Assembly: GCF_017573465.1 (NCBI RefSeq)
Contig: NZ_JAGEPF010000024.1
Coordinates: 62,001 to 126,000, forward strand
Source of the DNA: Actinomadura violacea
GTDB taxonomy: Bacteria; Actinomycetota; Actinomycetes; Streptosporangiales; Streptosporangiaceae
Length of the DNA: 64,000 nucleotides
Direction: 5' to 3'
The notes beneath the pieces are model-generated. The model did not search any database and was not told where the DNA came from. It saw only the letters and a program-made list of their open reading frames with translations. The position numbers were made by a program, and so were the translations under genes. Below are positions 47,996 through 58,665 of the stretch, piece after piece (position 1 is the stretch's first letter; each line of letters starts with the position of its first letter).

Positions 47996-48949
47996 GTGAA
48001 GCTGCTCGTCACCGGAGGCGCCGGCTACATCGGCAGCGTCGTCTCCGCCCTGCTGCTGGAGGCGGGCCACGAGGTCGTCGTCCTGGACGACCTGTCCACC
48101 GGGCACGAGGACGCCGTTCCCGCCGGGGCGCGGCTGGTGCGCGGCACGCTGCGCGGCGCCGCCGCCGAGGTGCTCGGCGGCGCCGGGTTCGACGCCGTGC
48201 TGCACTTCGCGGCCAAGTCGCTGGTCGGCGAGTCCGTCGAGAAGCCCGGCCTGTACTGGGACAAGAACCTCGGCGAGTCGCTGGCGCTGCTGGAGGCGAT
48301 GCGGACCGCCGGGGTCGCGCGGATCGTGTTCTCCTCGACCGCCGCCTGCTACGGCGAGCCGGAGTCGACGCCGATCCTGGAGACCGACCCGACCCGCCCG
48401 ACGAACCCGTACGGCGCGTCGAAGCTGGCGATCGACACCACCCTCGCCGAGTACGCGCGGCTGCACGGCATCGGCGGCGTCTCGCTGCGCTACTTCAACG
48501 TCGCGGGCGCCTACGGGACGCAGGGCGAGCGGCACACCGTCGAGACGCACCTGATCCCGAACGTGCTCAAGGTCGCGCTCGGGCAGGGCGAGGCGGTGAA
48601 GATGTTCGGCGAGGACTACCCGACCGCCGACGGCACCTGCGTCCGCGACTACATCCACGTCGCCGACCTCGGCCGCGCGCACCTGCTGGCACTGGACGCC
48701 TGCGAGCCCGGCACCCACCAGATCTTCAACCTCGGCAGCGGCACCGGCAACTCCGTCCGCGAGGTCATCGAGGTGTGCCGCGAGGTCACCGGACGCGACA
48801 TCCCGGCGGAGGTCCACCCGCGCCGCCCGGGCGACCCGGCGGTGCTGATCGCGTCGTCCGACAAGATCCAGACGCGGCTCGGCTGGAAGCCGGAGCGGGA
48901 CCTGCGCGCCATGGTGTCGGACGCCTGGACCTTCCTGCGCTCGCGATGA
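47996..48949 (+). CDS. galE: UDP-glucose 4-epimerase
   Basis: The 317-residue extended SDR interconverts UDP-galactose and UDP-glucose. Motifs: GGAGYIGSVVSALLL (NAD site), HFAAKSLVGESVEKP, catalytic Ser in VFSSTAACYGEP, catalytic Tyr/Lys in NPYGASKLAID, and RYFNVAGAYG. GTG at 47996 follows GGGAGGT. Its stop overlaps the galK start (ATGA), so the Leloir enzymes are translated together; galT is not in the window, though it is usually adjacent in streptomycetes (galTEK). Length is normal for actinobacterial GalE. Confidence 0.94.
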   Translation: MKLLVTGGAGYIGSVVSALLLEAGHEVVVLDDLSTGHEDAVPAGARLVRGTLRGAAAEVLGGAGFDAVLHFAAKSLVGESVEKPGLYWDKNLGESLALLEAMRTAGVARIVFSSTAACYGEPESTPILETDPTRPTNPYGASKLAIDTTLAEYARLHGIGGVSLRYFNVAGAYGTQGERHTVETHLIPNVLKVALGQGEAVKMFGEDYPTADGTCVRDYIHVADLGRAHLLALDACEPGTHQIFNLGSGTGNSVREVIEVCREVTGRDIPAEVHPRRPGDPAVLIASSDKIQTRLGWKPERDLRAMVSDAWTFLRSR

Positions 48950-50088
48950 GCGATCTGCGCACCGCCTTCGGCGAGTCGTTCGGGCGGGCCGCCGAGGGCG
49001 TCTGGCACGCGCCCGGGCGGATCAACCTGATCGGCGAGCACACCGACTACAACGACGGGCTCGTCCTGCCGTTCGCGCTGTCGCGCGGCGTGTCGGTGGC
49101 CGCCGCGCGCCGCGACGACGGGATCGTCGAGGTCCGCTCCCGGCAGGCCGGCGCCGTCACCGCGCCGGCCGAGGGCGGGACGGTCGTCTCCGAGGGCTGG
49201 CCGTCCGAGCGGGCCTGGGCCGCCTACCCCGTCGGCATGGCGCGGGTGCTGCGCGAGCACGGCACCGGCGGCGCGTCCCTGCTGATCGACTCGGACCTGC
49301 CGCAGGGCGCGGGCCTGTCGTCGTCGGCCGCGCTGGAATGCGCGACGGCGCTGGCCCTGTGCGACCTGTACGGCGTCGAGATCGACCGGCCGGAGCTGGC
49401 CCGTCTCGCGCAGCGCGCCGAGAACGAGCAGGTCGGCATGCCGTGCGGGCTGATGGACCAGTCCGCGTCGCTGCTCGCCGAGCCCGGCCGCGCGCTGATG
49501 CTCGACTGCCGCAGCGGCCTGTCGTCGCAGGTGCCGTTCGACCCGCCGGCGGCCGGGCTGGCGCTGCTCGCCGTCGACACCCGCGCCTCCCACGCCCTCA
49601 CCGGCGGCGAGTACGGGCGGCGGCGCGCCGAATGCGAGGAGGCCGCGGCGCTGCTCGGCGTCGACGCGCTCCGCGACGTCAAGGACCTCGGCGGTGCGCT
49701 GCAGCGGCTGCGCGACCCGGTGCTGCGGCGCCGCGTGCAGCACGTCGTCACCGAGAACCACCGCGTCGAGGCGTCCGTCGGGCTGCTGCGCGCGGGCGCC
49801 GTCGCCGAGCTCGGCGCGATGCTGAACGCCTCGCACCTGTCGCTGCGCGACCAGTTCGAGGTGTCCTGGCCCGAGGCCGACACCGCCGTCGACGCGGCGC
49901 TGCGCGCGGGCGCGCGCGGCGGCCGCATGATCGGCGGCGGGTTCGGCGGGTCGGTGATCGTCCTCACCGCCGCCGACCGCGCCGGCCGGGTCCGGGACGC
50001 GATCGCGGCGGCATACGGCAAGCGCGGCTGGACGGCGCCGGAGTTCCTCGACGCCGTCCCGTCCGCCGGCGCCCGCCGCCTGGCCTAG
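48946..50088 (+). CDS. galK: galactokinase
   Basis: The 380-residue GHMP kinase phosphorylates galactose to galactose-1-phosphate. Signatures: GRINLIGEHTDYNDGLVLPFA (galactose/ATP, about 25-45), DLPQGAGLSSSAALECATAL (phosphate loop) and GGRMIGGGFGGSVIVL (motif 3), with catalytic Asp in CGLMDQSASL. The start overlaps galE by ATGA. It is convergent with the TPR gene, 7 bp between the stops. No galT is found nearby, so the pathway must be completed elsewhere. Confidence 0.95.
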   Translation: MSDLRTAFGESFGRAAEGVWHAPGRINLIGEHTDYNDGLVLPFALSRGVSVAAARRDDGIVEVRSRQAGAVTAPAEGGTVVSEGWPSERAWAAYPVGMARVLREHGTGGASLLIDSDLPQGAGLSSSAALECATALALCDLYGVEIDRPELARLAQRAENEQVGMPCGLMDQSASLLAEPGRALMLDCRSGLSSQVPFDPPAAGLALLAVDTRASHALTGGEYGRRRAECEEAAALLGVDALRDVKDLGGALQRLRDPVLRRRVQHVVTENHRVEASVGLLRAGAVAELGAMLNASHLSLRDQFEVSWPEADTAVDAALRAGARGGRMIGGGFGGSVIVLTAADRAGRVRDAIAAAYGKRGWTAPEFLDAVPSAGARRLA

Positions 50089-50095
50089 CCCGGGG

Positions 50096-52786
50096 TCATT
50101 CCTGGAGCGCCGACCTGATGTCGGCGAGCAGGGCGGCGGCCTGGTCGGCGGGGCCGGTCTCGTCCAGGGACCGGAAGCCGTCCACCGCGGCCGATGCGAG
50201 CGCCTCCGCGTCCGCTGGACGCCCGGTCTGGGCGAGGATGCGCGCCTGGTCGTAGGAGACGAGCGCGGTCTCCCACGTGCGGGGCGGGCCGTCCGGCAGC
50301 GCCTCCAGGGCCGCGCGGGCCGCCTCCATCGTCGCGACGGCCTTGTCCGGCTCGCCGCTCCACAGCAGGCACATCGCGGCGCGGCGGCGGGCCCGGACGG
50401 CGCCCTGCGGGTCGTCCGCCCCGGCATAGGCGTCGGCGGCATCCGCGAAACGCTCGGCGGCCAGGGCGTCCTTGTCCAGGTTTGTCAGGATCTCGGCCGC
50501 CTCCTCCAGGAAATGCGCGGCGGCGCCGGGCTCGCCGTCCTTCACCGCGCCCTCGGCGAGGGACGTGAACGTGCCGGCGGCGTCCTCCTCCCCCATCTCC
50601 TTCTGCGCGTGCGCCAGGATCAGCCGGGCGCGCCTCCTGGCATGCCCGACGGACGGGTCGGCGGGGTCGTCCTCCGTAAGCGCCTGGAGGACCTCCTCGG
50701 CGACCTCGGCGGCCTCCAGATGGCGCCCGGTCGACAGGTAGCCGCCGGCGAGGTCCACCCGGATGCGCACGGCGTACTCGTGCAGGCCCTCGGCCGTCCA
50801 CTCCGCGACCGCCTCGACGAGGTCGGGGACGCCGTCGGCCGGACGGTCCAGCGCGACCAGCGAGGCACCGCGCTCGGCGAGCGCCTCCGCGCGCATCGGC
50901 GACGGCTCGGGCATCGCGCCGATCGCCTCGTCCAGCAGCGCGATCGTGGCCTCGTCGGGACCGCCCTGGTGCCGGGACAGCGCCCGGGACAGCTGGAACG
51001 CGGGCGCGGCGATCTCCTCCGGGTGCCGCGAGGCGCGCGCCAGGTCGGCGGAGCGGCGCAGCGCCGCGATCCCCTCCTCCATCTCGCCGGACATCAGCAG
51101 CGCCTGCCCCCGCAGGAACCACACCTCGGCCTCGTCGTCCCGCGCGTCCTCCGGAGTGATCCGGCCGAGCGCCGCGTACGCGTCGGCGGGCCGCTCCATC
51201 TGCAGGTACACGCCCGCGAGAAGGAGGAGGCCGGACGTGGCCTCACCGGGCTCGTCCGGGTCCGCGACGGCGTGGTCCGCGGCCGCGATCACCTGGTCCA
51301 GGCCGCTCTCGTCGCCCTGGTCGACGCGGAGCGCGCCGAGGCGTCCGAGCGTCCGCCGCCGGCGCCTCTCCTCGCCCAGGCCGCCGAACAGGCGGGCCGC
51401 CTCCTCCCAGCACTCGGCCGCGCCCGCGAGGTCGCCGGCGACGGCGAGCTCGACGCCCCGCCCGTCGAGCCGGCGCGCCCTCTGCAGCGGCGTCGGCTCG
51501 GTCTCGCCCGCGAGGACGTCGAAGCGTCGCAACGCGGCCGCCCTGCGGCGCCGGTCGGCGCCGGATCCGCGCCTTCCCGCGATGTCCAGGAGGGCGTCGA
51601 GATCGTCCGACGACGCGATGTCGTCCGGCTCCTCCTCCTGCGGGACGGCCGGCGCCGGCGCCGGGGCCTGGGACGGACGGCGGTGGTGCGCGGCCAGCGG
51701 GACGAACCCGAAGTCCGGCTCGGCCGCCAGCAGCTCCCGCACCTTCTCGCCCTGGTGGGACGTGCCGTTGCGGGCGTCGAACCGTGCCGCCAGGTCCGTC
51801 GCACGGCCCTCCAGCTCGGCGCGCAGCTCCGCGACCGGCACGTCCGCCGCGGGACGCCCGCCCGACGCCGGACGGCGGACCGTCACCCCGTCCCGCCCCG
51901 ACGCCGCGACCCGGCCCAGCACCGCGGCCGCCGCCGCGGCGAACATCATCTCCGCGTGCGCGTGCGGCGCCCGGTCCAGCCACCCGAGATGCCGCTGCAC
52001 GATCTCCAGCCCCCGCGCGTCGTTCCCGGTCAGCGCGCAGAACTCCAGATGGTCGGCGATGTCCCCGAGATCGGCGACCTGCCGCCGGTGCGCCCGGTAC
52101 GCGCGGCGGTGCGCGTCGGCCGCCGCCTCCGGACGGCCCGTGCGCAGGTACACCGGCAGCATCGCCGTCTGGATCCCCTGCGGCTGCTCCTTGCACGACA
52201 GCTCGGACGTCAGCACCGGCGCCGCGATCTCCGCGGCCTCCTCGTACCGGCCCGCGTCCGCGAGATGCGCCACCATCCCGGTCGGATCGCAGCCCTCGCA
52301 GTCCGACAGCTGATCCCGCTGCGCCGCCCGCCACTTGGCGAACCACTCGTCCGCCGACGGGTCGCCGAGATGCCGCGCCACGATGTGCCGCCGCCGGTAC
52401 ACCGCCTGGAGGCTGTGACCGCCCGCCCGGTAGCGGCGCTCCATGTCGTCCAGCACCGCCCGCGTCCGATCGAGGGGGATCTCCGGGAACTTCGTCAGGG
52501 AGCTCACCACCGCCTTCATCTGCCACAGCAGGATCAGCGGCTCGTCGAACCGGCCGGGATCGCGGTCGTGCTCGGCCAGCGTCCGCCCGAACGTCGCGAA
52601 CGCCTTCGCCGGCTCCCCGCCGAACTGGTACGCGTCGGTCAGCCGGACCCGCACCCGGAACGCCAGGACCTCGTCGGCGGCCTCCTCCGCGCGGCGCAGC
52701 GCGTCCTCCGTCAGGACCGTCCGCGCCTCCCCGTACGGAAGCTCCTGCGCGCGCGCCATCAGCGCGTACACGTCGTCAATACTCAC
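50096..52786 (-). CDS. large TPR-type helical-repeat protein coupled to an HSP90-like gene
   Basis: The 896-residue soluble protein is almost wholly helical. Many pairs fit TPR consensus, for example GDLAGAAECWEEAARLFGGL, DAYAALGRITPEDARDDEAE, GRHLEAAEVAEEVLQALTED and AERFADAADAYAGADDPQGA, mainly after residue 450. A disordered Pro/Glu stretch (SQAPAPAPAVPQEEEPDD) joins two repeat blocks. No enzyme motif. The GTG start overlaps the upstream HSP90-like stop (GTGA), so the two are translationally coupled. A TPR partner of an HSP90 is familiar from eukaryotic co-chaperones, although the classical C-terminal EEVD anchor is not present here. Role as co-chaperone or scaffold is inference. Confidence 0.78.
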   Translation of the reverse strand: MSIDDVYALMARAQELPYGEARTVLTEDALRRAEEAADEVLAFRVRVRLTDAYQFGGEPAKAFATFGRTLAEHDRDPGRFDEPLILLWQMKAVVSSLTKFPEIPLDRTRAVLDDMERRYRAGGHSLQAVYRRRHIVARHLGDPSADEWFAKWRAAQRDQLSDCEGCDPTGMVAHLADAGRYEEAAEIAAPVLTSELSCKEQPQGIQTAMLPVYLRTGRPEAAADAHRRAYRAHRRQVADLGDIADHLEFCALTGNDARGLEIVQRHLGWLDRAPHAHAEMMFAAAAAAVLGRVAASGRDGVTVRRPASGGRPAADVPVAELRAELEGRATDLAARFDARNGTSHQGEKVRELLAAEPDFGFVPLAAHHRRPSQAPAPAPAVPQEEEPDDIASSDDLDALLDIAGRRGSGADRRRRAAALRRFDVLAGETEPTPLQRARRLDGRGVELAVAGDLAGAAECWEEAARLFGGLGEERRRRRTLGRLGALRVDQGDESGLDQVIAAADHAVADPDEPGEATSGLLLLAGVYLQMERPADAYAALGRITPEDARDDEAEVWFLRGQALLMSGEMEEGIAALRRSADLARASRHPEEIAAPAFQLSRALSRHQGGPDEATIALLDEAIGAMPEPSPMRAEALAERGASLVALDRPADGVPDLVEAVAEWTAEGLHEYAVRIRVDLAGGYLSTGRHLEAAEVAEEVLQALTEDDPADPSVGHARRRARLILAHAQKEMGEEDAAGTFTSLAEGAVKDGEPGAAAHFLEEAAEILTNLDKDALAAERFADAADAYAGADDPQGAVRARRRAAMCLLWSGEPDKAVATMEAARAALEALPDGPPRTWETALVSYDQARILAQTGRPADAEALASAAVDGFRSLDETGPADQAAALLADIRSALQE

Positions 52787-54567
52787 TGGCCCGCCTCCGG
52801 AGGATGGGTGGCCCACTCCAGCAGGCCAATGAACGAACGGTTCAGCACCGCCGTGTCCGCCGGACGCAGCGGATGGTGCCCGAGCAGCAGCGCCTGCCCG
52901 TACAGCGCCTGCACGGCCGGCTCCACAGGCCCGTCCACGCCGAGCGCCGTGACGCGCCGCGTCAGCGGGTTGCGGTAGTTCAGCACCAGCTGCGGACGCT
53001 CCACCCCCGCCGACGCGCCCACCGCGCCGAGCACGTCCGCCCACAGCTCGCCGGCCTCCTCCCGCGCCCGCGACAGCTCCTCCCGGAACTGCGCGTCCCG
53101 GCTGGTCAGGTACAGCGCCGGCAGCGACGCCGGATCGAAGTCGCGGACGACCACCTCGCAGCCGAGCCGCTCCACCGCCCGCTGCGCCGCCGCCAGGAAC
53201 GGCCGCAGCGCCAGCTCCGCCGCCGGATCCAGCAGCCCGAACGTCGTCGCCAGCTCCGAGGCGTCCAGCCGGGTCAGCCGGACGTCCGGATCGAGGTCCG
53301 GCAGCCGCTCGATGATCTCGGTGTCGTGCACGTAGCCGCCGTTGACCAGCCCGACGCCCTGCGCGCCCGCCACCGCCGACAGCCGCCGGAACTCCTCCAC
53401 GCTCCCGGTGAACCGGCCGTCCGGATGCCGCCGCCGGAACTCGTGCAGCGTCACCGGGCCCGCCGACGTCTCGAACTCCATCCACCGGTCGACGATCCGC
53501 AGCATGTCGTCGTCGTGCAGCGCCATCGCCTTCACGCCGAGCTGGTGCAGCCGCAGGAACGCGCGCAGCCGCGGCGGATCGGTCTCCGCCAGCCGCACCA
53601 GCCACTGCCGCAGCACCTCGCCGAGGCCCTGCCGCGCCGACTCCAGCAGCTCGTCCTCGAACAGCGCCTCCCGGCTCGCCGTCGGGCGCAGCTCCCCCGC
53701 GTCCACCACGCACCGGACGAAGAACGCCCACTCCGGCAGCAGCCCCTGCACGCTCTCCGCCAGCAGCATCCGCTTCAGGTAGACGCGGTGCGCGCCGCGG
53801 GCCGACGGCGACACCGGCTCCGGCAGGACGAACGCGACGCCGGTCAGCCCCGCCTCCGCCACCTCCAGGTCCACCACGTCGAACGGCGTGAACCCGTACA
53901 GCCCCTCGCAGTACCGCTCCAGCGCGCGGCGCCGCGCCCCCGGATCGGGGTGGGACGCCCGCCACGGCGGGCCCTCATCCGTGACCGTGACACCGTCCAC
54001 GACCAGCTCGATCGGAAGCAGCGACCCGTAGGTGCGGGCCAGCTCCGCCACGACCGGCGCGCTCAGCAGCTCCGCCGACCCGGGCCGCGGCCGCAGCGTC
54101 ACCGTCGTTCCCGGCCCGTCACGCCGTGCCTGATCTTCCGTGACCGGCTCGACCCGGTAGCTGCCCTCCGACCGGCCCGTCCACCGGACCGCGTCGCCGC
54201 CCTTCGCCGACCGCGACACCACCTCGATCTCGTCCGCCACCAGGAACCCCGACAGCAGCCCGATCCCGAACTGGCCGAGGAAGTCGTGCCGCGCGAACCC
54301 CAGCTCGTCGCGCTTGGACGACCGGCCGATCGTGGCCAGCAGCGTGTGCACCTCGTCCGCCGTCAGCCCGACACCGTCGTCGTGCACCCGCAGCGCCCCG
54401 CCGCCGGTCTCGATCACCACCCGGCCGCCGCCCTCGCCCCGCGCCGTGATCGCGTCCACCGCGTTCTGCAGCAGCTCCCGCAGGTACACCCGCGGGCTCG
54501 CGTACAGATGGCGGCTGAGCAGATCCACCACCCCGCGCAGATCCACCTGGAAAGCCTGATCCGCCAC
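52783..54567 (-). CDS. HSP90 family protein (divergent HtpG)
   Basis: The 594-residue GHKL ATPase chaperone has N-domain motifs RELLQNAVDAI (catalytic Glu, Mg Asn, about 30-40), HDDGVGLTADEV, IGRSSKR and FLGQFGIGLLSGFLV. A middle domain follows with YLKRMLLAES and the ATPase Arg region LRPTASREALFED. The sequence identity to classical HtpG is visibly low outside the N-domain, and the C-terminal dimerisation part is short and atypical (RPLRPADTAVLNRSFIGLL). Actinobacteria often carry this second type under the name HSP90 family protein. Start GTG at 54567 with GGGGAGGA. It is followed by the overlapping TPR gene, and lacks typical heat-shock repressor sites upstream. Confidence 0.88.
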   Translation of the reverse strand: MADQAFQVDLRGVVDLLSRHLYASPRVYLRELLQNAVDAITARGEGGGRVVIETGGGALRVHDDGVGLTADEVHTLLATIGRSSKRDELGFARHDFLGQFGIGLLSGFLVADEIEVVSRSAKGGDAVRWTGRSEGSYRVEPVTEDQARRDGPGTTVTLRPRPGSAELLSAPVVAELARTYGSLLPIELVVDGVTVTDEGPPWRASHPDPGARRRALERYCEGLYGFTPFDVVDLEVAEAGLTGVAFVLPEPVSPSARGAHRVYLKRMLLAESVQGLLPEWAFFVRCVVDAGELRPTASREALFEDELLESARQGLGEVLRQWLVRLAETDPPRLRAFLRLHQLGVKAMALHDDDMLRIVDRWMEFETSAGPVTLHEFRRRHPDGRFTGSVEEFRRLSAVAGAQGVGLVNGGYVHDTEIIERLPDLDPDVRLTRLDASELATTFGLLDPAAELALRPFLAAAQRAVERLGCEVVVRDFDPASLPALYLTSRDAQFREELSRAREEAGELWADVLGAVGASAGVERPQLVLNYRNPLTRRVTALGVDGPVEPAVQALYGQALLLGHHPLRPADTAVLNRSFIGLLEWATHPPEAGQ

Positions 54568-54682
54568 CCGCGTTCCTCCCCGTCGTCTTCGAAGCGATCA
54601 CACCTTAACGACCGGTACCGACGCCTTCAGGGGTTTTTCGGGCCGCTACCGTCCAACGAGCACACCCATCCGTGGAGGACGC

Positions 54683-55294
54683 ATGCCCGCCGCCCTCGCC
54701 GCCCCGTGGCGCGCCGCCCGCACGCTCGGCATCGCCGTGCTCGGCCTGCTCGCGGCCTCGGCCGCCTACCTGTGGTGGAGCCTGACCGCCGCGGCGCTGC
54801 TGGCCATCGCCGGCATCGTCTGCGGAGTCGTCGCGCTGGCGGCGCTGTACGAGTCGCGGCGGCCGCTCCGCTTCAAGGGCGTCCCGCTGGTCCTCGGCTG
54901 CCTCGCGCTGATCGCCCTGTACGTGGTCGGCGTCGTCGCCGCGCGGGACGTCGCGCTGACGCTGGCCGGCACCGAGGACAACGCCGTCGTCGCCAAGGTC
55001 TGGAAGACCCGCGACCCCAAGCGGACCAGTCCGGAGTACCACTGCACGCTGCACCGCTCCGACGGCACCGCGATCCCGCGCGAGTTCGCGTCGAACTGCG
55101 AAGGACTCGAAGCGGGCGACACCCTTCCGGTCGTCCTCGACCCCGGCGGACGGCTCCCGCCCGTCCGCGGCCCCAAGTCCGAGATGAGCACGACCGGAGA
55201 ACTCCAGGCGATGGCGGTCGCGGGGCTCGTCGTCCTGGTCGCGGTCGCCGCCGGCAGCCCGCCCGCCCGCGAACGAGCGGCCCGCAGAACGTGA
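54683..55294 (+). CDS. membrane protein of unknown function
   Basis: The 203-residue protein has four predicted membrane helices (about 14-32, 35-55, 65-86, 177-193) with an extracytoplasmic loop of about 90 residues containing two Cys (YHCTLHRSDGTAIP ... ASNCEGLEAGD) that could form a disulfide. The loop ends DTLPVVLDPGGRLPPVRGP, suggestive of a beta domain like those in DUF3592-type proteins. No name assigned. ATG at 54683 follows GTGGAGGACGC; TACCGT at 54646 is a plausible -10. It is divergent from the HSP90 gene and convergent with mdh. Confidence 0.7.
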   Translation: MPAALAAPWRAARTLGIAVLGLLAASAAYLWWSLTAAALLAIAGIVCGVVALAALYESRRPLRFKGVPLVLGCLALIALYVVGVVAARDVALTLAGTEDNAVVAKVWKTRDPKRTSPEYHCTLHRSDGTAIPREFASNCEGLEAGDTLPVVLDPGGRLPPVRGPKSEMSTTGELQAMAVAGLVVLVAVAAGSPPARERAARRT

Positions 55295-55304
55295 GCCCGG
55301 ACGC

Positions 55305-55341
55305 GGACGAGCCCCGGACCACGCAGGTCCGGGGCTCGTCC
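55305..55341. terminator. bidirectional terminator between membrane protein and mdh
   Basis: Sixteen-base perfect arms GGACGAGCCCCGGACC / GGTCCGGGGCTCGTCC with a 5-nt loop lie between two convergent genes, 11 bp after one and 31 bp after the other. Confidence 0.8.
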
Positions 55342-55371
55342 GTGCAGTTGCGGGCGCTCAGATCAGGCCGC

Positions 55372-56361
<990 letters not shown>

Positions 56362-56561
56362 GCGTCCTTCTCCTGCTGTGACCTGACGGGGCTCAGGCGG
56401 CCATCCTTCGAACCCGACCGCCGAAGAGCCGCCCATGGAACCGGTCGCCGCACGGGTTCTCTCGCCGTCGAGATATTTCCGACGCCAGGCTATCGCGCGC
56501 GGCCCTCCGGTCACCCGGCAGGTGCCCGCCCCGGCATGGCTCACACCCCGCCGATGCGAAA

Positions 56562-56586
56562 GGCCGCCCCGGTAGACCGGGACGGC
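56562..56586 (-). terminator. hairpin between icd and mdh
   Basis: GGCCG and CCCGGT pair with ACCGGG and CGGCC around a 2-nt loop, with one C/A mismatch, 24-49 bp after the icd stop. mdh probably has its own promoter in the remaining 200 bp, which otherwise show nothing distinctive. Confidence 0.6.
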
Positions 56587-56610
56587 CCTGCGACTCGAAG
56601 AGGAACGGGA

Positions 56611-57828
56611 TCAGCCGTTGATCTTCTTCTGGAGGTTGGTGTCCAGCGCCTCGAGGAACTGCTCGCTGGTCAGCCAGGGGGTGTCCCCGCCGACGAGCAG
56701 GGCGAGGTCCTTGGTCATCTGGCCGCCCTCGACGGTCTCGACGCAGACCTGCTCGATCTTGCGCGCGAAGTCGATGACCTCGGGCTGGTTGTCGAGCTTG
56801 CCGCGGTGCTCGAGGCCGCGGGTCCAGGCGAAGATCGACGCGATCGGGTTCGTCGACGTCGGCTTGCCCTGCTGGTGCTGCCGGTAGTGCCGGGTCACCG
56901 TGCCGTGCGCGGCCTCGGCCTCGACGGTCCTGCCGTCCGGGGTCATGAGGACGGAGGTCATCAGGCCGAGCGAGCCGAAGCCCTGCGCGAGGGTGTCGGA
57001 CTGCACGTCGCCGTCGTAGTTCTTGGCGGCCCAGACGAAGCCGCCCTCCCACTTGAGCGCCGCGGCGACCATGTCGTCGATGAGCCGGTGCTCGTAGGTG
57101 ATGCCCTTGGCCTCGAACTCGGCCTTGAACTCGGTCTCGAAGATCTCCTGGAAGAGGTCCTTGAACCGGCCGTCGTAGGCCTTGAGGATCGTGTTCTTCG
57201 TGGAGAGGTACAGCGGCATCTCGCGGTTCAGCGCGTACCGCATGCTCGTCCGGGCGAAGTCACGGATCGAGTCGTCGTAGTTGTACATGCCCATGGCGAC
57301 TCCGCCGCCGGGGAAGTCGGCGACCTCGATCTCCATGGGCTCGGAGCCGTCCTGCGGGGTGTAGGTGATCGTCACCTTGCCCGGGCCGGGGACCACGAAG
57401 TCGGTCGCCTTGTACTGGTCGCCGTGGGCGTGCCGGCCGATGATGATCGGCTTCGTCCAGCCCGGGACCAGGCGGGGGATGTTCGACACCACGATGGGCT
57501 CGCGGAAGATCACGCCGCCGAGGATGTTGCGGATCGTTCCATTGGGGGAACGCCACATCTTCTTCAGGCCGAACTCTTCGACGCGCGCCTCGTCGGGGGT
57601 GATGGTGGCGCACTTGACGCCGACGCCGTGCTCGGCGATGGCGTTCGCGGCGTCGATGGTGACCTGGTCGTCCGTGGCGTCACGGTGCTCGATTCCCAGG
57701 TCGTAGTACTTCAGGTCGACGTCGAGGTAAGGCAGGATCAGCTGGTCCTTGATGAATTTCCAGATGATCCGCGTCATTTCGTCGCCGTCGAGTTCGACGA
57801 CCGGGCCCGCTACTTTGATCTTGGGCAT
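56611..57828 (-). CDS. icd: isocitrate dehydrogenase (NADP+), eukaryotic-like dimeric type
   Basis: The 405-residue enzyme decarboxylates isocitrate to 2-oxoglutarate, giving NADPH. N-terminal VELDGDEMTRIIWKFIKDQL and the isocitrate site SPNGTIRNILGGVIFREP mark the homodimeric subfamily II (like human IDH1), unlike the monomeric IDH of streptomycetes or the IcdA of E. coli. The metal-binding region DGDVQSDTLAQGFGSLGLM and the IDH signature followed by AEAAHGTVTRHYRQHQQG are intact. ATG at 57828. Downstream hairpin separates it from mdh. Confidence 0.96.
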   Translation of the reverse strand: MPKIKVAGPVVELDGDEMTRIIWKFIKDQLILPYLDVDLKYYDLGIEHRDATDDQVTIDAANAIAEHGVGVKCATITPDEARVEEFGLKKMWRSPNGTIRNILGGVIFREPIVVSNIPRLVPGWTKPIIIGRHAHGDQYKATDFVVPGPGKVTITYTPQDGSEPMEIEVADFPGGGVAMGMYNYDDSIRDFARTSMRYALNREMPLYLSTKNTILKAYDGRFKDLFQEIFETEFKAEFEAKGITYEHRLIDDMVAAALKWEGGFVWAAKNYDGDVQSDTLAQGFGSLGLMTSVLMTPDGRTVEAEAAHGTVTRHYRQHQQGKPTSTNPIASIFAWTRGLEHRGKLDNQPEVIDFARKIEQVCVETVEGGQMTKDLALLVGGDTPWLTSEQFLEALDTNLQKKING

Positions 57829-57967
57829 GCTGTTGCTGTCCCTTTCCTACACCTGGCCAGCAGTCCTTGTAAGGCTCAACTGGCTAGGCTAGCCGAGGCC
57901 CGGAAGCGGTCTAGACCTGGCCTCCCGGGGAGAACGGTCATACCCCCGTCGACCTGCGGAAACATCG

Positions 57968-58396
57968 TTAGCCGGGCGAACCGTCGCGGCGCCGGACGAG
58001 CAGCAGCCGCACGCCGCGGCCCACCATGACCAGGGCGATCAGCGCACCGAACGCGCCGGCGCCGATGAGGCCGGTCTTGTTCATCGGCGGGATGCTGAGC
58101 GCGACGAACGCGACCATCTCGCCGAGGATGACGAGCGTCCAGCAGTCGATCTGGCGGCTGCGGTTGGCCAGCAGGCCGAGCTGGGACTCCGGGAGCAGCA
58201 GCCGCGCCAGCGCGCCGAACAGCAGCGCGGCCGCCATCAGGCCGGATCCCTTGCGGAAGTAGTTGAGGGCGCAGAGCGCCAGGCCGCCGCCCACGCCGCT
58301 GAGCACGATGAGGTAGGGCAGCCGCGCGAGCCACTGCGGGGCGGCGCTCTTGCCGCGCGGCGCCCTGCGCCGGCGCCGGTGCACCTGCGTGCTCAT
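57968..58396 (-). CDS. DUF3017 membrane protein
   Basis: The 142-residue protein has an Arg-rich cytoplasmic N-terminus (MSTQVHRRRRRAPRGKS) and four hydrophobic segments (about 29-47, 52-68, 80-103, 108-131). It matches actinobacterial DUF3017 proteins, typically encoded between folD/purH and mdh genes as here; function unknown. ATG at 58396 with TGGAGCC; the longer frame to 58534 is Arg/Pro noise. The 139-bp gap to icd holds no visible structure. Confidence 0.78.
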   Translation of the reverse strand: MSTQVHRRRRRAPRGKSAAPQWLARLPYLIVLSGVGGGLALCALNYFRKGSGLMAAALLFGALARLLLPESQLGLLANRSRQIDCWTLVILGEMVAFVALSIPPMNKTGLIGAGAFGALIALVMVGRGVRLLLVRRRDGSPG

Positions 58397-58665
58397 GGCT
58401 CCACGGTAATGCCGATCGGCGCGCGGTACGACATCGCGGCGCGGCGGGGCGGGCGGTCCGGGGCGGGGTGAGGGGTCCGGTGATCGTTCCGCCGGATCGG
58501 CGGCCGGAGTTGTGCTCCGGCGACGGAAACGCACCCGGTCCGGCTGGTGGCGAAGAGCCCCGAATGCCTTGCGCCATCGGTGCTACTCGCCAGTAGGAGG
58601 GTGTGACGGGGGTCCGCCCGGGTAACCCGGCAGACAGGGGTCGCTAACTAGCTGGGAGGACTGCC

